56,261 nt of DNA from Magnetospirillum sp. WYHS-4 (GTDB taxonomy: Bacteria; Pseudomonadota; Alphaproteobacteria; Rhodospirillales; GLO-3). The stretch is from positions 193,712-249,972 of the forward strand of contig JAMOBD010000001.1 of NCBI GenBank assembly GCA_039908345.1. The letters run 5' to 3'. Each line of letters starts with the position of its first letter. The first letter of the stretch is position 1. The translations under genes were made by a program, and so were the position numbers. Positions 43,908 to 51,765 of this stretch are shown here, piece after piece. The notes below the pieces were generated by a model. That model had not been told where the DNA came from. It did no database searches and saw nothing but the letters and a program-made list of their open reading frames with translations.

Positions 43908-44924
43908 CTACAGGTAGGAACGCGCCAGCTCCTCGGCGATCTGCACCGCGTTCAGCGCCGCGCCCTTGCGTAGGTTGTCGGCCACCACCCACAGGTTGAG
44001 GCCGTGCTTGACCGTGGGGTCGGCGCGCAGGCGGCTGACGTAGACCGCGTCCTCGCCGGCGCATTCGGCCTGGGTCACGTAGCCGCCGTCCGCGCGATGG
44101 TCGACCAAGCTTACGCCCTTGGCGGCCTTGAGGGCGGCACGGGCCTCCTCCGGCGAGATCGCCTTGGCGAACTCGACGTTGACCACCTCGGCGTGGCCGA
44201 CGAACACCGGCACGCGAACGCAGGTGGCGGTGACGGCGATCCCGGGGTCGAGAATCTTCTGGGTCTCGACCACCATCTTCCATTCCTCCTTGGTGTTCCC
44301 GTCGTCCATGAACTTGTCGATGTGTGGGATACAATTGAAGGCGATCTGCTTGGTGAACTTCCTTTGATGCTTACCGGCCGGATCGTTCATGTAGATGCCG
44401 CGGGTCTGGTTGAACAACTCGTCCATGGCATCCTTGCCAGCGCCCGAGGTGGACTGGTAGGTGGCGACCACCACGCGCTTGATCTGAGCGATGTCGTGCA
44501 GGGGCTTCAGCGCCACCACCATCTGGATGGTGGAACAGTTGGGATTGGCGATGATGCCCTTCTTCTTGTAGCCGGCGATGGCGTCCGGATTGACCTCGGG
44601 CACCACCAAGGGCACATCCGGGTCCATGCGGAAGTGGGAGGTGTTGTCCACCACCACGGCGCCGGCCTTGGCCGCAAGCGGGCTGTACTCCGCGGAAACC
44701 GAGGCCCCCGGCGAGGACAGCACGATATCGATCCCCTTGAAGTCGAATTTGGCGAGATCCTTGACCTTCAGCACGTTGTCGCCGAAGGAGACCTCGCTGC
44801 CCACCGAGCGGTGGGACGCCAGCGCCACCACCTCGTCCACCGGGAATTTCCGGTCGGCGAGGATGGAAAGCATTTCGCGGCCGACGTTGCCCGTCGCGCC
44901 GACCACTGCGACCTTGTAGCCCAT
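43908..44924 (-). CDS. asd: Aspartate-semialdehyde dehydrogenase
   Basis: 338 residues. VAVVGATGNVGREMLSIL binds NADP, the catalytic Cys is in NPNCSTIQM, TYQSTSGAGKDAM follows and the late CVRVPVFVGHAE is typical. It produces aspartate semialdehyde for Lys, Thr and Met. AGGAGA lies 9 bases upstream of the ATG at 44924; longer frame upstream is not protein-like. In many relatives it sits next to leuB, but here they are 35 kb apart. Confidence 0.96.
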   Translation of the reverse strand: MGYKVAVVGATGNVGREMLSILADRKFPVDEVVALASHRSVGSEVSFGDNVLKVKDLAKFDFKGIDIVLSSPGASVSAEYSPLAAKAGAVVVDNTSHFRMDPDVPLVVPEVNPDAIAGYKKKGIIANPNCSTIQMVVALKPLHDIAQIKRVVVATYQSTSGAGKDAMDELFNQTRGIYMNDPAGKHQRKFTKQIAFNCIPHIDKFMDDGNTKEEWKMVVETQKILDPGIAVTATCVRVPVFVGHAEVVNVEFAKAISPEEARAALKAAKGVSLVDHRADGGYVTQAECAGEDAVYVSRLRADPTVKHGLNLWVVADNLRKGAALNAVQIAEELARSYL

Positions 44925-45055
44925 GTCTTCGTTCTCCTCAGTCTCTCCGGCCCGTCCGGGTGGCGATCCGGAGGCTGCCTGAAACGTAGACGGCCCGCGG
45001 ATCGCTCCTGCGGGCCACCGGGTTGCTGAACTCGTGCCAGCGACGGCCGCCCGCG

Positions 45056-45172
45056 TCAGACGCGCGTGGTTTTCGTCGTGGTGGTGGTGGTCTTGGCGAA
45101 GAAAGCGGCCACCGCCGGGATACCATCCCCGCGCCCTGCGATCCGTCCGACGTGATGTCCGCGTGCGTCCAT
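45056..45172 (-). CDS. Small protein, 38 residues, Thr-rich tail
   Basis: MDARGHHVGRIAGRGDGIPA then VAAFFAKTTTTTTKTTRV. Signals are complete: AGGAG at 45183-45179 seven bases before the ATG, and TTGCAA-N17-TATTGC at 45225-45197, which would give an 18-base leader. No family recognised and no membrane segment. The 366-base gap between asd and the GGDEF gene (44925-45290) holds nothing else. The last codons lie about 130 bases from the asd start. Confidence 0.5.
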   Translation of the reverse strand: MDARGHHVGRIAGRGDGIPAVAAFFAKTTTTTTKTTRV

Positions 45173-45196
45173 CGCCCGCTCCTTTCGCCGCGCGCA

Positions 45197-45225
45197 GCAA
45201 TAGCGCGGCCAAACGGCGATTGCAA
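45197..45225 (-). promoter_or_regulatory. Sigma-70-like promoter for the 38-aa gene
   Basis: Minus strand: TTGCAA at 45225-45220, spacer of exactly 17, TATTGC at 45202-45197. Predicted start about 45190, 7 bases before the AGGAG ribosome site. Confidence 0.45.
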
Positions 45226-45290
45226 GGACCTTGGCGCCCTGGAACGCGGAACGGAACGCGCGCCGGCCGGTTCTCCGGCGGTCCCCTTTC

Positions 45291-46649
45291 TCAGGTCCCC
45301 ACTTGCACTTGGTTGCGGCCGTTGCGCTTGGCTTGATAGAGCGCCTCGTCGGCACGCCGCACCAGGGCCTCCTCGTCCTCGGCCTGCAGGGGCGGGAAGG
45401 CGGTGACGCCGACGCTGATCGTCACCTTCAATTCCTGGTCGCCGTCCTTGACGATGGTGTCCTGGACGATATGGCGCAGGCGTTCGCCGATCTCGCGCAC
45501 GTCCTTCAACGAGGCGCCGGGCATGATGGCGTAGAATTCCTCGCCGCCGTAGCGCACCAGGATGTCCCCCTCGCGGAAGGCGCGGCGCGCCGCTTCGGTC
45601 ACCCGCACCAGCACCCGGTCGCCCACCAGGTGGCCGTAGGTGTCGTTGACCTTCTTGAAATGATCGATGTCGAAGATCAGGAGCCCCAGGTCGCCGCCCT
45701 GGCGCATGGCGCGGGTGAATTCCTCGCGCAGGCGGGTCTGGCCGAAGCGCCGGTTGTAGAGCCCGGTCATGGGATCGATGGCGGCCAAGCGCTGCAGGCG
45801 GTCGTGAGCCATGGAATTGTGCAGCGCCAGCCCCATGCCCTGGCCGAACAGGGCCAGCAGCCGCACGATGTCGGCGGCGAAGGTATGGGTGGTGGCAAGG
45901 ATCGCCACCCCGAAGTTGACCTGGTTGTATTCGATGGGTACCACCAGGACCTCGCGCGGGCGGAAATCGGTCAGCGCCCCTTCCACGTGAACGTCGGGCG
46001 GCAGCTTCAGGTGCTGGGACTCGCCTAGCCGCAGGGCGCGCCGCACGTGATCGCTGCCCGCCAGGCTCTCGGTATCGCGGAGGCCATGGTTGGCCACCGT
46101 GCGCAGGTCGCCGTCGATTTCCGCTAGAATGGCGCCCGCCGCCGCGCCCGTGTGTTCCAGCAGCATGTCGAGCGCCGCCTGGGTCAGGGGATTGAAGTCC
46201 AGGTGGGACGACAGGGCCCGCGAAAAGGTGCGGACCGCGTTTTCCACCTCGCGGGCCCGCGTGAGGGTCGCCACCAGCTCGTTGAAGGAGCGCGCCGATT
46301 CGCCGATTTCGTCGTGGGAATCGACCGGGATCAGGCAGGTCTCGGTATCGCACTGGCTGGCGTCGCCGGTGAAGATGGCTTCGCGCAACGCCGTTTCCAC
46401 CGTCCGCATGCGGGTCGACAGCAGGCGCAGGCGGGGCCGGAAGACCAAGTGGGCCAAGCCGAAATTCACCGCCCCCACCATCAGTCCGGCCACCAGGGTC
46501 GCGGCGAAGAACATGGGCGTCAGCGTCTGCTCGCGGGCGACGCCCAGCATCATGACGAAAAAGGGGAAGGCGATTCCGGCCACCAGGCCGAATCCGACCA
46601 TCCAGATCGCAAGGTCCCGGAAGGCCTTGCGCGTCAAGCGCGGCAACAT
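45291..46649 (-). CDS. Membrane diguanylate cyclase with GAF and GGDEF domains
   Basis: 452 residues: two membrane segments (about 12-35 and 45-68), a HAMP-like linker (to about 130), a GAF-like sensor (about 140-285) and a C-terminal GGDEF domain with active-site GGEEF. An RxxD inhibitory site (REGD) lies five residues before GGEEF, so product feedback is expected. Motifs DPMTGLYNRRFG and FDIDHFKKVNDTYGHLVGD are standard. It would make c-di-GMP; its signal is unknown. Confidence 0.92.
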   Translation of the reverse strand: MLPRLTRKAFRDLAIWMVGFGLVAGIAFPFFVMMLGVAREQTLTPMFFAATLVAGLMVGAVNFGLAHLVFRPRLRLLSTRMRTVETALREAIFTGDASQCDTETCLIPVDSHDEIGESARSFNELVATLTRAREVENAVRTFSRALSSHLDFNPLTQAALDMLLEHTGAAAGAILAEIDGDLRTVANHGLRDTESLAGSDHVRRALRLGESQHLKLPPDVHVEGALTDFRPREVLVVPIEYNQVNFGVAILATTHTFAADIVRLLALFGQGMGLALHNSMAHDRLQRLAAIDPMTGLYNRRFGQTRLREEFTRAMRQGGDLGLLIFDIDHFKKVNDTYGHLVGDRVLVRVTEAARRAFREGDILVRYGGEEFYAIMPGASLKDVREIGERLRHIVQDTIVKDGDQELKVTISVGVTAFPPLQAEDEEALVRRADEALYQAKRNGRNQVQVGT

Positions 46650-46805
46650 AACCGCAGTCTCCCTCGAACCAGCCCTGTTTCGGCGTATTGGTTGTTGTTG
46701 CCCGGATTATGCTTTGGGGTTTACCGGATGGCAACGGATTCCATGCAGACTTGCAAAGCCGGCGCGAGAGAACTACAGTCCGGCCCTGTTCAACGGACCC
46801 CCATC

Positions 46806-47474
46806 ATGCGCGTTCTCCATCACCTTTGGCTGTCGCCCCACTGCCGCAAAGTGCGGCTCGTTCTACAGGAAAAGCGCCTGGAGTTCGAAATGCGCGTCGA
46901 GAACGTCTGGGACCGCGACGAGCGCTTTCTTGCCCTCAACCCGGCCGGCGAGGTGCCGGTATTGGTAGAACCGGACGGTGCGGCCCTCGCCGATCACGCC
47001 GCGATCTGCGAATATCTGGAGGAGATCGCCCCTGACCCCGTCCTGATCGCCGGCTCGCCGCCGGAAAGGGCGGAAATCCGCCGTCTGGCCGCATGGTTCG
47101 ACCAGAAGTTCAATCGCGAGGTGACGGAAAACCTGGTGGGCGAGAAGATCCTCAAGCGCTTCCTGAAGCTGGGGGAGCCCGATTCGCGGGCTATTCGCGC
47201 GGGACACGCCAACATCCGCTACCACCTGGATTATATCGGCTTCCTGGTCGACCGCCGCAAATGGCTGGCCGGCGAGGCCTTGTCGCTGGCCGATCTGGCG
47301 GCGGCGGCGCACCTGTCTTGCATCGATTATCTAGGCGACGTGCCCTGGGACGACCATCCGGAGGCCAAGGACTGGTACGCCCGCGTCAAGTCGCGCCCCA
47401 GCTTCCGCACCCTGCTGCGCGACAGCATCGCCGGCGCCCCGCCGGCGAGACATTACGCCGACCTGGATTTCTGA
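46806..47474 (+). CDS. Glutathione S-transferase family protein
   Basis: 222 residues. Thioredoxin-like N-terminal domain with SPHCRKVRL, the cis-Pro motif GEVPVLV and the following DHAAICEYLEE; C-terminal helical domain with ALSLADLAAAAHLSCIDY. Ser/Cys at SPHC may be catalytic. Gene gshB elsewhere in the window shows that glutathione is made. Its last 22 bases overlap the convergent unrecognised gene. Confidence 0.9.
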   Translation: MRVLHHLWLSPHCRKVRLVLQEKRLEFEMRVENVWDRDERFLALNPAGEVPVLVEPDGAALADHAAICEYLEEIAPDPVLIAGSPPERAEIRRLAAWFDQKFNREVTENLVGEKILKRFLKLGEPDSRAIRAGHANIRYHLDYIGFLVDRRKWLAGEALSLADLAAAAHLSCIDYLGDVPWDDHPEAKDWYARVKSRPSFRTLLRDSIAGAPPARHYADLDF

Positions 47475-47977
47475 TAGGCGCTGAGCACCCGTTCCAAGGG
47501 CATGATGCCGTCGGCCGTGCCCATGCCTTCCACCCGCCAGTCGGGGAAGACGGCCGAAATGTTCCGGTCCTGGCGGGACAGCGCCTCGCAGCTGGCGAGG
47601 TCGACGAAGCATTCCGCCTTGTAGAAGCGTTGCGCCTCCGACATGGTGTAGGCGCGGGCTGCCTGTTCGGCGGCGAGAAAGGTGCCGCGGGCGTTGCGGA
47701 AAACGGCCGGGCGGGTATCGGCGGCGGGCGGGCGCGCATCGCCCAACGAAAGGCGCACCGGGCCCCCGCAATCGATCAGATCGTCCTCGGGGTCCAGGTA
47801 GACCAGCTTGAGGCCTTCGGCCGGGAGCGGCTCCAGGGGCAGCAGGTAGTGGCGCACGAAATCCTTGGCCATCTGGCGCAACTTCATGCCGACGACGCCG
47901 TCGCCCGGCCGGATCGCGGCCTGGCCGGCGGGCACCTCGAAAGCCCTGCGGGAAAGAAAGACAAGCTGGTGGGTCAT
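47453..47977 (-). CDS. Unrecognised protein, 174 residues
   Basis: Begins MTHQLVFLSRRAFEVPAG and is uniformly soluble in appearance, with a central acidic patch (YLDPEDDLIDCGGPVRLSLG) and a C-terminal half RFYKAECFVDLASCEALSRQ. No family is recognised. Codon use resembles that of neighbours, which supports a real gene; no clear ribosome site precedes the ATG at 47977. Overlaps the GST end by 22 bases on the other strand. Confidence 0.62.
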   Translation of the reverse strand: MTHQLVFLSRRAFEVPAGQAAIRPGDGVVGMKLRQMAKDFVRHYLLPLEPLPAEGLKLVYLDPEDDLIDCGGPVRLSLGDARPPAADTRPAVFRNARGTFLAAEQAARAYTMSEAQRFYKAECFVDLASCEALSRQDRNISAVFPDWRVEGMGTADGIMPLERVLSAYQKSRSA

Positions 47978-48061
47978 GGCGAGGAGGCTAAGGGATTGTG
48001 TCCACGGTCACAAGCCCCGTGGCGGGGGTCACTGCCGAAACGTTCCGGTAGGACCATGATG

Positions 48062-48086
48062 GCGATTCGAAAGGATGGCGAATCGC
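48062..48086 (+). promoter_or_regulatory. Stem-loop with ribosome site in the loop
   Basis: GCGATTCG at 48062-48069 pairs perfectly with CGAATCGC at 48079-48086; the loop AAAGGATGG carries the only Shine-Dalgarno-like sequence before the ATG at 48088. As RNA it would present the ribosome site; as DNA it is a 25-base palindrome suited to an operator. Confidence 0.45.
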
Positions 48087-48087
48087 G

Positions 48088-48294
48088 ATGGTCGGTCCAG
48101 TTCAACCTAAGCCCGCGCCGTTTCCCGCGGTTGCGGCCAAGCCCGCCGCCAAGCAGACGGCTGCCGCCGATGGGACGTCGTCCGGCTCCGCCGTCCGCCA
48201 TCGGCGGAATAGTCCCGAAACGAATCTACTGGGCTACGCCCCGCAACGAAACGCCTACGGTTTCCGCGGTCGGCTGGTCGATGTCTGGGCCTGA
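48088..48294 (+). CDS. Small unrecognised protein, 68 residues
   Basis: An Ala/Pro/Lys-rich N-terminal half (PKPAPFPAVAAKPAAK) is followed by the basic, polar segment RHRRNSPETNLLGYAPQRNA. Third-position GC is high as in real genes here. No family recognised. It ends 2 bases before the convergent iorB stop. An overlapping frame from 48058 (MMAIRKDG) is less likely because it runs through iorB. Confidence 0.45.
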   Translation: MVGPVQPKPAPFPAVAAKPAAKQTAAADGTSSGSAVRHRRNSPETNLLGYAPQRNAYGFRGRLVDVWA

Positions 48295-48296
48295 GT

Positions 48297-48917
48297 TCAC
48301 CCCTTGGCCTTGGCCGCCGCCTGGCGGCCGGCCTCGAAGGCTCGTTCGTTCAAATCGGCCAGGGCGGGTTTGCGTTCCCGGAACCGTTCCACGATGATGT
48401 CCTTCAGGGCGCCGGCCGGAAACGGCAGGTGGTCGGCAATCGCCCCCAGCATGACGGTGTTGACCATGCGCGTCTCGCCCAGGTCGCGGGCGATGGCCCC
48501 GGCGTCGAAGTCGTAGACCGCGATGCCGGCTTCGCGCATTTCGGCCACCGGGGCGGCCGGGTAGTCGAACAGGCCCAGGTTGACCACCGGCGGCACCTGG
48601 CGGGTCACGTTGACCATGGCGATGCCGGTCGGGCGCAACTGGCCGCACCAGCGTAGCGCCTCGGCGGGCTCGAACCCCACCAGCAGGTCGGCTTCGCCGG
48701 CCGGGATGGCGGGCGACAGCACCTTGGGCCCGAAGCGCACATGCGAGGTCACCACCCCACCCCGCTGGGCCATGCCGGCGACCTCGGTCTTCTTGACGTC
48801 GTAGCCCAAGCGCAGCGCCGCCTGGGCCAGGACCTCGGACGCGGTCATCACGCCCTGGCCGCCGATGCCGCAGACCAGGATGTTGGTGACGGTTTCCGTA
48901 GCCTTCCGTTTCGCCAT
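48297..48917 (-). CDS. iorB: Indolepyruvate:ferredoxin oxidoreductase, beta subunit
   Basis: 206 residues of the gamma/beta 2-oxoacid oxidoreductase fold. GIGGQGVMTASEVLA near the N-terminus, EVAGMAQRGGVVTSHVRFG and LVGFEPAEALR are the family signature. With IorA it decarboxylates aryl-pyruvates oxidatively to aryl-acetyl-CoA, reducing ferredoxin. It lies 3 bases after iorA. Confidence 0.93.
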   Translation of the reverse strand: MAKRKATETVTNILVCGIGGQGVMTASEVLAQAALRLGYDVKKTEVAGMAQRGGVVTSHVRFGPKVLSPAIPAGEADLLVGFEPAEALRWCGQLRPTGIAMVNVTRQVPPVVNLGLFDYPAAPVAEMREAGIAVYDFDAGAIARDLGETRMVNTVMLGAIADHLPFPAGALKDIIVERFRERKPALADLNERAFEAGRQAAAKAKG

Positions 48918-48920
48918 GGC

Positions 48921-50768
48921 TCAGGACTCCAAGGATTCGCGGGCCGGCAGGATGGCCTTGGGCCCGCAGGTCTTGGGACAAAGCCCGCAGCCGGTGCAGG
49001 CCGCGGTATCGATGCGCACCCAGGACTTCTCGACCACCTTGCCGCTCGGCCTGGTCTCGCTGGCCCGCCGGGTGACATGGATGGCCGGGCAGCCCACGTT
49101 CAGGCAGTTGCTGCAGCCGGTGCAGGTTTCCTCGACCACCTTGAAGGGCGGATCGCGGTGGAAGCGGTCGATCAGCACACAGGGCCGCTGGGTGATGATG
49201 ACCGAAGGCTCGGGGATCGCGATTTCCTCTCTCAGATGCTTGTAGAGGGTCGGCATCTCGTAGGGGTCGACGACATGGATGCGTTCCGCCTTGACGCCCA
49301 AGGCCTCCACCAGCTTGCGGAAGTCGACCCGCGGCGCGTCCTGGCCGCCGGCATCGCGGCCGGTCCCCGCGTGATCCTGGCCGCCGGTCATGCCGGCCGC
49401 CGAATTGTCGAGGATCAGGATGGTGACGTTGCCCTTGTTGTAGGCGATGTCGATCAGGCCCTGCATGCCCATGTGCAGGAAGGTCGAATCGCCGATCACG
49501 CCGATGACCGCCTTGTCCTTGTCGGCTTCCGCCCGGCCCAGGTCCATGCCGAGCGCCATGCCCATGGAAGCGCCCATGCAGGTGGTGGTGTCCAGGGCGT
49601 TCCAGGGTTGGCCGGCGCCCAGGGTGTAGCAGCCGATGTCGCCCGCGATGTTGACCTGGCGGCGCAGGCGCGACAGGCAGTAGTAGGCGGGCAGGTGCGG
49701 GCAGCCCACGCACATGGTGGGCGGGCGCGGAAAGACCTGGGGCTGCAGCGTCGCCTGGGGCTCCCAGGGCTCGCCCAGCAGGGCCTTGACGGCCGGCAGC
49801 AGGATGGCGGGCGACAGTTCGCCGGACCGGGGCAGGATGTCCTTGCCGTGACAGGCGATGCCGGCGGCCTTCAGGTCCCTTTCCACCAGCGGCTCGGTTT
49901 CCTCGGCCACCACCAGGGCCTTCACCGTCCCGGCGAAGGCGCGGACGGTTTCCACCGGCACCGGACAGGTGAGGCCCAGCTTGAGGACGGGCGCGTCGGG
50001 GAAGGCTTCCTTGACGTGCATGTAGGCCGGGCCCGAGGCGACGAAGCCGATGCGCTTGTCCTTGCCCTCATCGACGCGATTGAACGGACTGTCCTCGGCC
50101 AGGGCCAAAAGCCTGGCGTCGCGTTCGAACTGGGCCGCCAGACGGCGCTTGGCATTGGCCGGCACCAGGACCCAGCGCGCCGAATCGTGGCGGAAACCTT
50201 GCGACGGCCGCTCCTCGCGGGCGCCGACGGTCACCAGCCCCTTGACGTGGCAGATGCGGGTGGTGAGGCGGACGATGACCGGGCATTCGAAACGTTCCGA
50301 CAGATCGAAGGCCGCCTTGACCATCTCGTAGGCTTCCTGGGAATCGGAAGGTTCCAGGATCGGCAGATGGCCGAAGCGGCCCCAGAACCGGGAATCCTGT
50401 TCGTTCTGGGAAGACGACAGCCCCACGTCGTCGGCGATGGCGATCACCAGCCCGCCGCCCACCCCGGCCAGGGTCTGGCTCATCAGGGCGTCGGAAGCCA
50501 CGTTCATGCCCACGTGCTTCATGGCCGAGAAAGCCCGGCTGCCCGCCACCGAGGCGCCGATGACGATCTCCAGCGAGGTTTTCTCGTTGGTCGCCCAGTT
50601 GGCGTGGATGTCCTTGTAGCGGGCGAGGTTCTCCAGGATTTCGGTCGACGGCGTGCCGGGATAGGCGGCGGCGACGCGGCAGCCGGCCTCCCAGACGGCA
50701 CGGGCGATGGCCTCGTTGCCGGACATCAGCTGCCGGGTCGGGGTGTCGGGCTTGGCGATCACGTTCAC
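48921..50768 (-). CDS. iorA: Indolepyruvate:ferredoxin oxidoreductase, alpha subunit
   Basis: 615 residues. PYR-type N-terminal part (MSGNEAIARAVWEAGCRVAA), a TPP-binding EXGDSTF-like segment GVIGDSTFLHMG with NSAAGMTGGQ, and a C-terminal 2x[4Fe-4S] ferredoxin module (CTGCSNCLNVGC and CTGCGLCPKTCG). GTG at 50768 with GAGGAA 8 bases upstream is the preferred start; a longer ATG frame is not family-like. Known in archaea and in many Proteobacteria for amino-acid catabolism. Transcribed with iorB. Confidence 0.93.
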   Translation of the reverse strand: MNVIAKPDTPTRQLMSGNEAIARAVWEAGCRVAAAYPGTPSTEILENLARYKDIHANWATNEKTSLEIVIGASVAGSRAFSAMKHVGMNVASDALMSQTLAGVGGGLVIAIADDVGLSSSQNEQDSRFWGRFGHLPILEPSDSQEAYEMVKAAFDLSERFECPVIVRLTTRICHVKGLVTVGAREERPSQGFRHDSARWVLVPANAKRRLAAQFERDARLLALAEDSPFNRVDEGKDKRIGFVASGPAYMHVKEAFPDAPVLKLGLTCPVPVETVRAFAGTVKALVVAEETEPLVERDLKAAGIACHGKDILPRSGELSPAILLPAVKALLGEPWEPQATLQPQVFPRPPTMCVGCPHLPAYYCLSRLRRQVNIAGDIGCYTLGAGQPWNALDTTTCMGASMGMALGMDLGRAEADKDKAVIGVIGDSTFLHMGMQGLIDIAYNKGNVTILILDNSAAGMTGGQDHAGTGRDAGGQDAPRVDFRKLVEALGVKAERIHVVDPYEMPTLYKHLREEIAIPEPSVIITQRPCVLIDRFHRDPPFKVVEETCTGCSNCLNVGCPAIHVTRRASETRPSGKVVEKSWVRIDTAACTGCGLCPKTCGPKAILPARESLES

Positions 50769-50855
50769 GGGCTTATTCCTCGTCGAGCGGGGCGGATGCC
50801 CGAGAAAACCGGAAAATCGTTCGGGACGCAAACGTTTCCTCGAGAGGAGCGGAAC

Positions 50856-50909
50856 CCCTTTGATCCGACGCGAAAATTTGGCATCCTCGGGAGACGATCG
50901 CGAGGTGCC
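50856..50909 (+). promoter_or_regulatory. Leader copy 1, upstream of M23 gene
   Basis: Contains TTGATC at 50860 exactly 50 bases before the ATG, then GAAAAT and a pairable CCTCG (50885-50889) / CGAGG (50901-50905) that would sequester the ribosome site. Nearly identical to the leader at 51712-51765, including its spacing. Confidence 0.6.
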
Positions 50910-51719
50910 ATGGGAATGAGCCTCCTGCGTTGCTGGCCGGTTCTGCTCCTACTGGCCCCGCCGGCCCTGGCGGCGTCCGGGGACGAAGGCGGATCGCCGT
51001 TTTCGCCCGGGGCGCCGCCCGAAACGCTGCGCGAACGGGGGCTGGTCGCCACCGGGCTGAAGGCGGTCTATCCGCGCGAGGCCGCCTGTCCCGAGATATC
51101 CTCCCCCTTCGGTTCGGAGACCCGCTACGACGGTAGCCGCAGACCTTTCCAGGCCTATGGCGGCCTGCACAGCGGCATGGACATCTCCTGTCCCGAGGAA
51201 GGTGCGCCGCTGCTGGTCATCGCGGACGGCACCCTGGTCCACAAGGTGGCGGGCGGACGGATGGTGGGCAACCGCGTGGTCTTCCGGCACCGGCCCGAGG
51301 ACACCGGCCATCCGGTCTGGCTATATTCCGCATACCAGCATCTGGCGGACATGCCGGAACTGGAAATCGGCGCCAAGGTGACGGCTGGCCAGCCGATCGG
51401 GGCCTGCGGCCGGACCGGTACGGTCGGCGGGCACTATGGCGCCCAGGGCTACGCCCACCTGCACCTGACCGTCTACCTGGGTCCGACCGCCGAATACTCG
51501 ACGACCGGCCGTTCCGCGATCCCGGTGGGCGGACGGTTCATCGACCCCCTGGCGATCTATTTCGGCAAGGCGCTGGACAGCGATGCCGTTCTCGCCTTCC
51601 CGGAAGCGGAACGGATCGTCGTCCTGCCCTACCGCGGACCGGACGGCGCTCCGGTGCCGGCGGGAACGCGGCTGGTCTGGCCCTTCGCCTGTCCGGCAAG
51701 GCGCGACGGGCCCCCTTGA
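50910..51719 (+). CDS. M23-family peptidase (LytM-like), exported
   Basis: 269 residues. Signal peptide (LLRCWPVLLLLAPPALAA), then a LytM fold with HSGMDISCPEEG (HxxxD metal site), GNRVVFRHRP and the second metal motif YAHLHLTVYLG (HxH). Active zinc ligands are therefore intact. Predicted peptidoglycan endopeptidase in the periplasm or on the surface. An ATG six bases later is an alternative start. Its leader is duplicated upstream of the next gene, whose TTGATC overlaps this gene's TGA stop. Confidence 0.88.
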   Translation: MGMSLLRCWPVLLLLAPPALAASGDEGGSPFSPGAPPETLRERGLVATGLKAVYPREAACPEISSPFGSETRYDGSRRPFQAYGGLHSGMDISCPEEGAPLLVIADGTLVHKVAGGRMVGNRVVFRHRPEDTGHPVWLYSAYQHLADMPELEIGAKVTAGQPIGACGRTGTVGGHYGAQGYAHLHLTVYLGPTAEYSTTGRSAIPVGGRFIDPLAIYFGKALDSDAVLAFPEAERIVVLPYRGPDGAPVPAGTRLVWPFACPARRDGPP

Positions 51720-51765
51720 TCCGGCGTGAAAATCCTGCATTCTCGGGAGATGATCGCGAGGTGCC
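51712..51765 (+). promoter_or_regulatory. Leader copy 2, upstream of DgcZ-like gene
   Basis: TTGATC at 51716 lies exactly 50 bases before the ATG; CTCG (51742-51745) can pair with CGAG (51757-51760), which includes the ribosome-site bases. Differs from the copy at 50856-50909 by only a few substitutions and by no length change. Confidence 0.6.

Noticed and set aside
48741..51719. Open frame of 992 codons opposite iorA continuing into the M23 gene
   Set aside because: Only the part from 50910 is protein-like; the rest is antisense to iorA.
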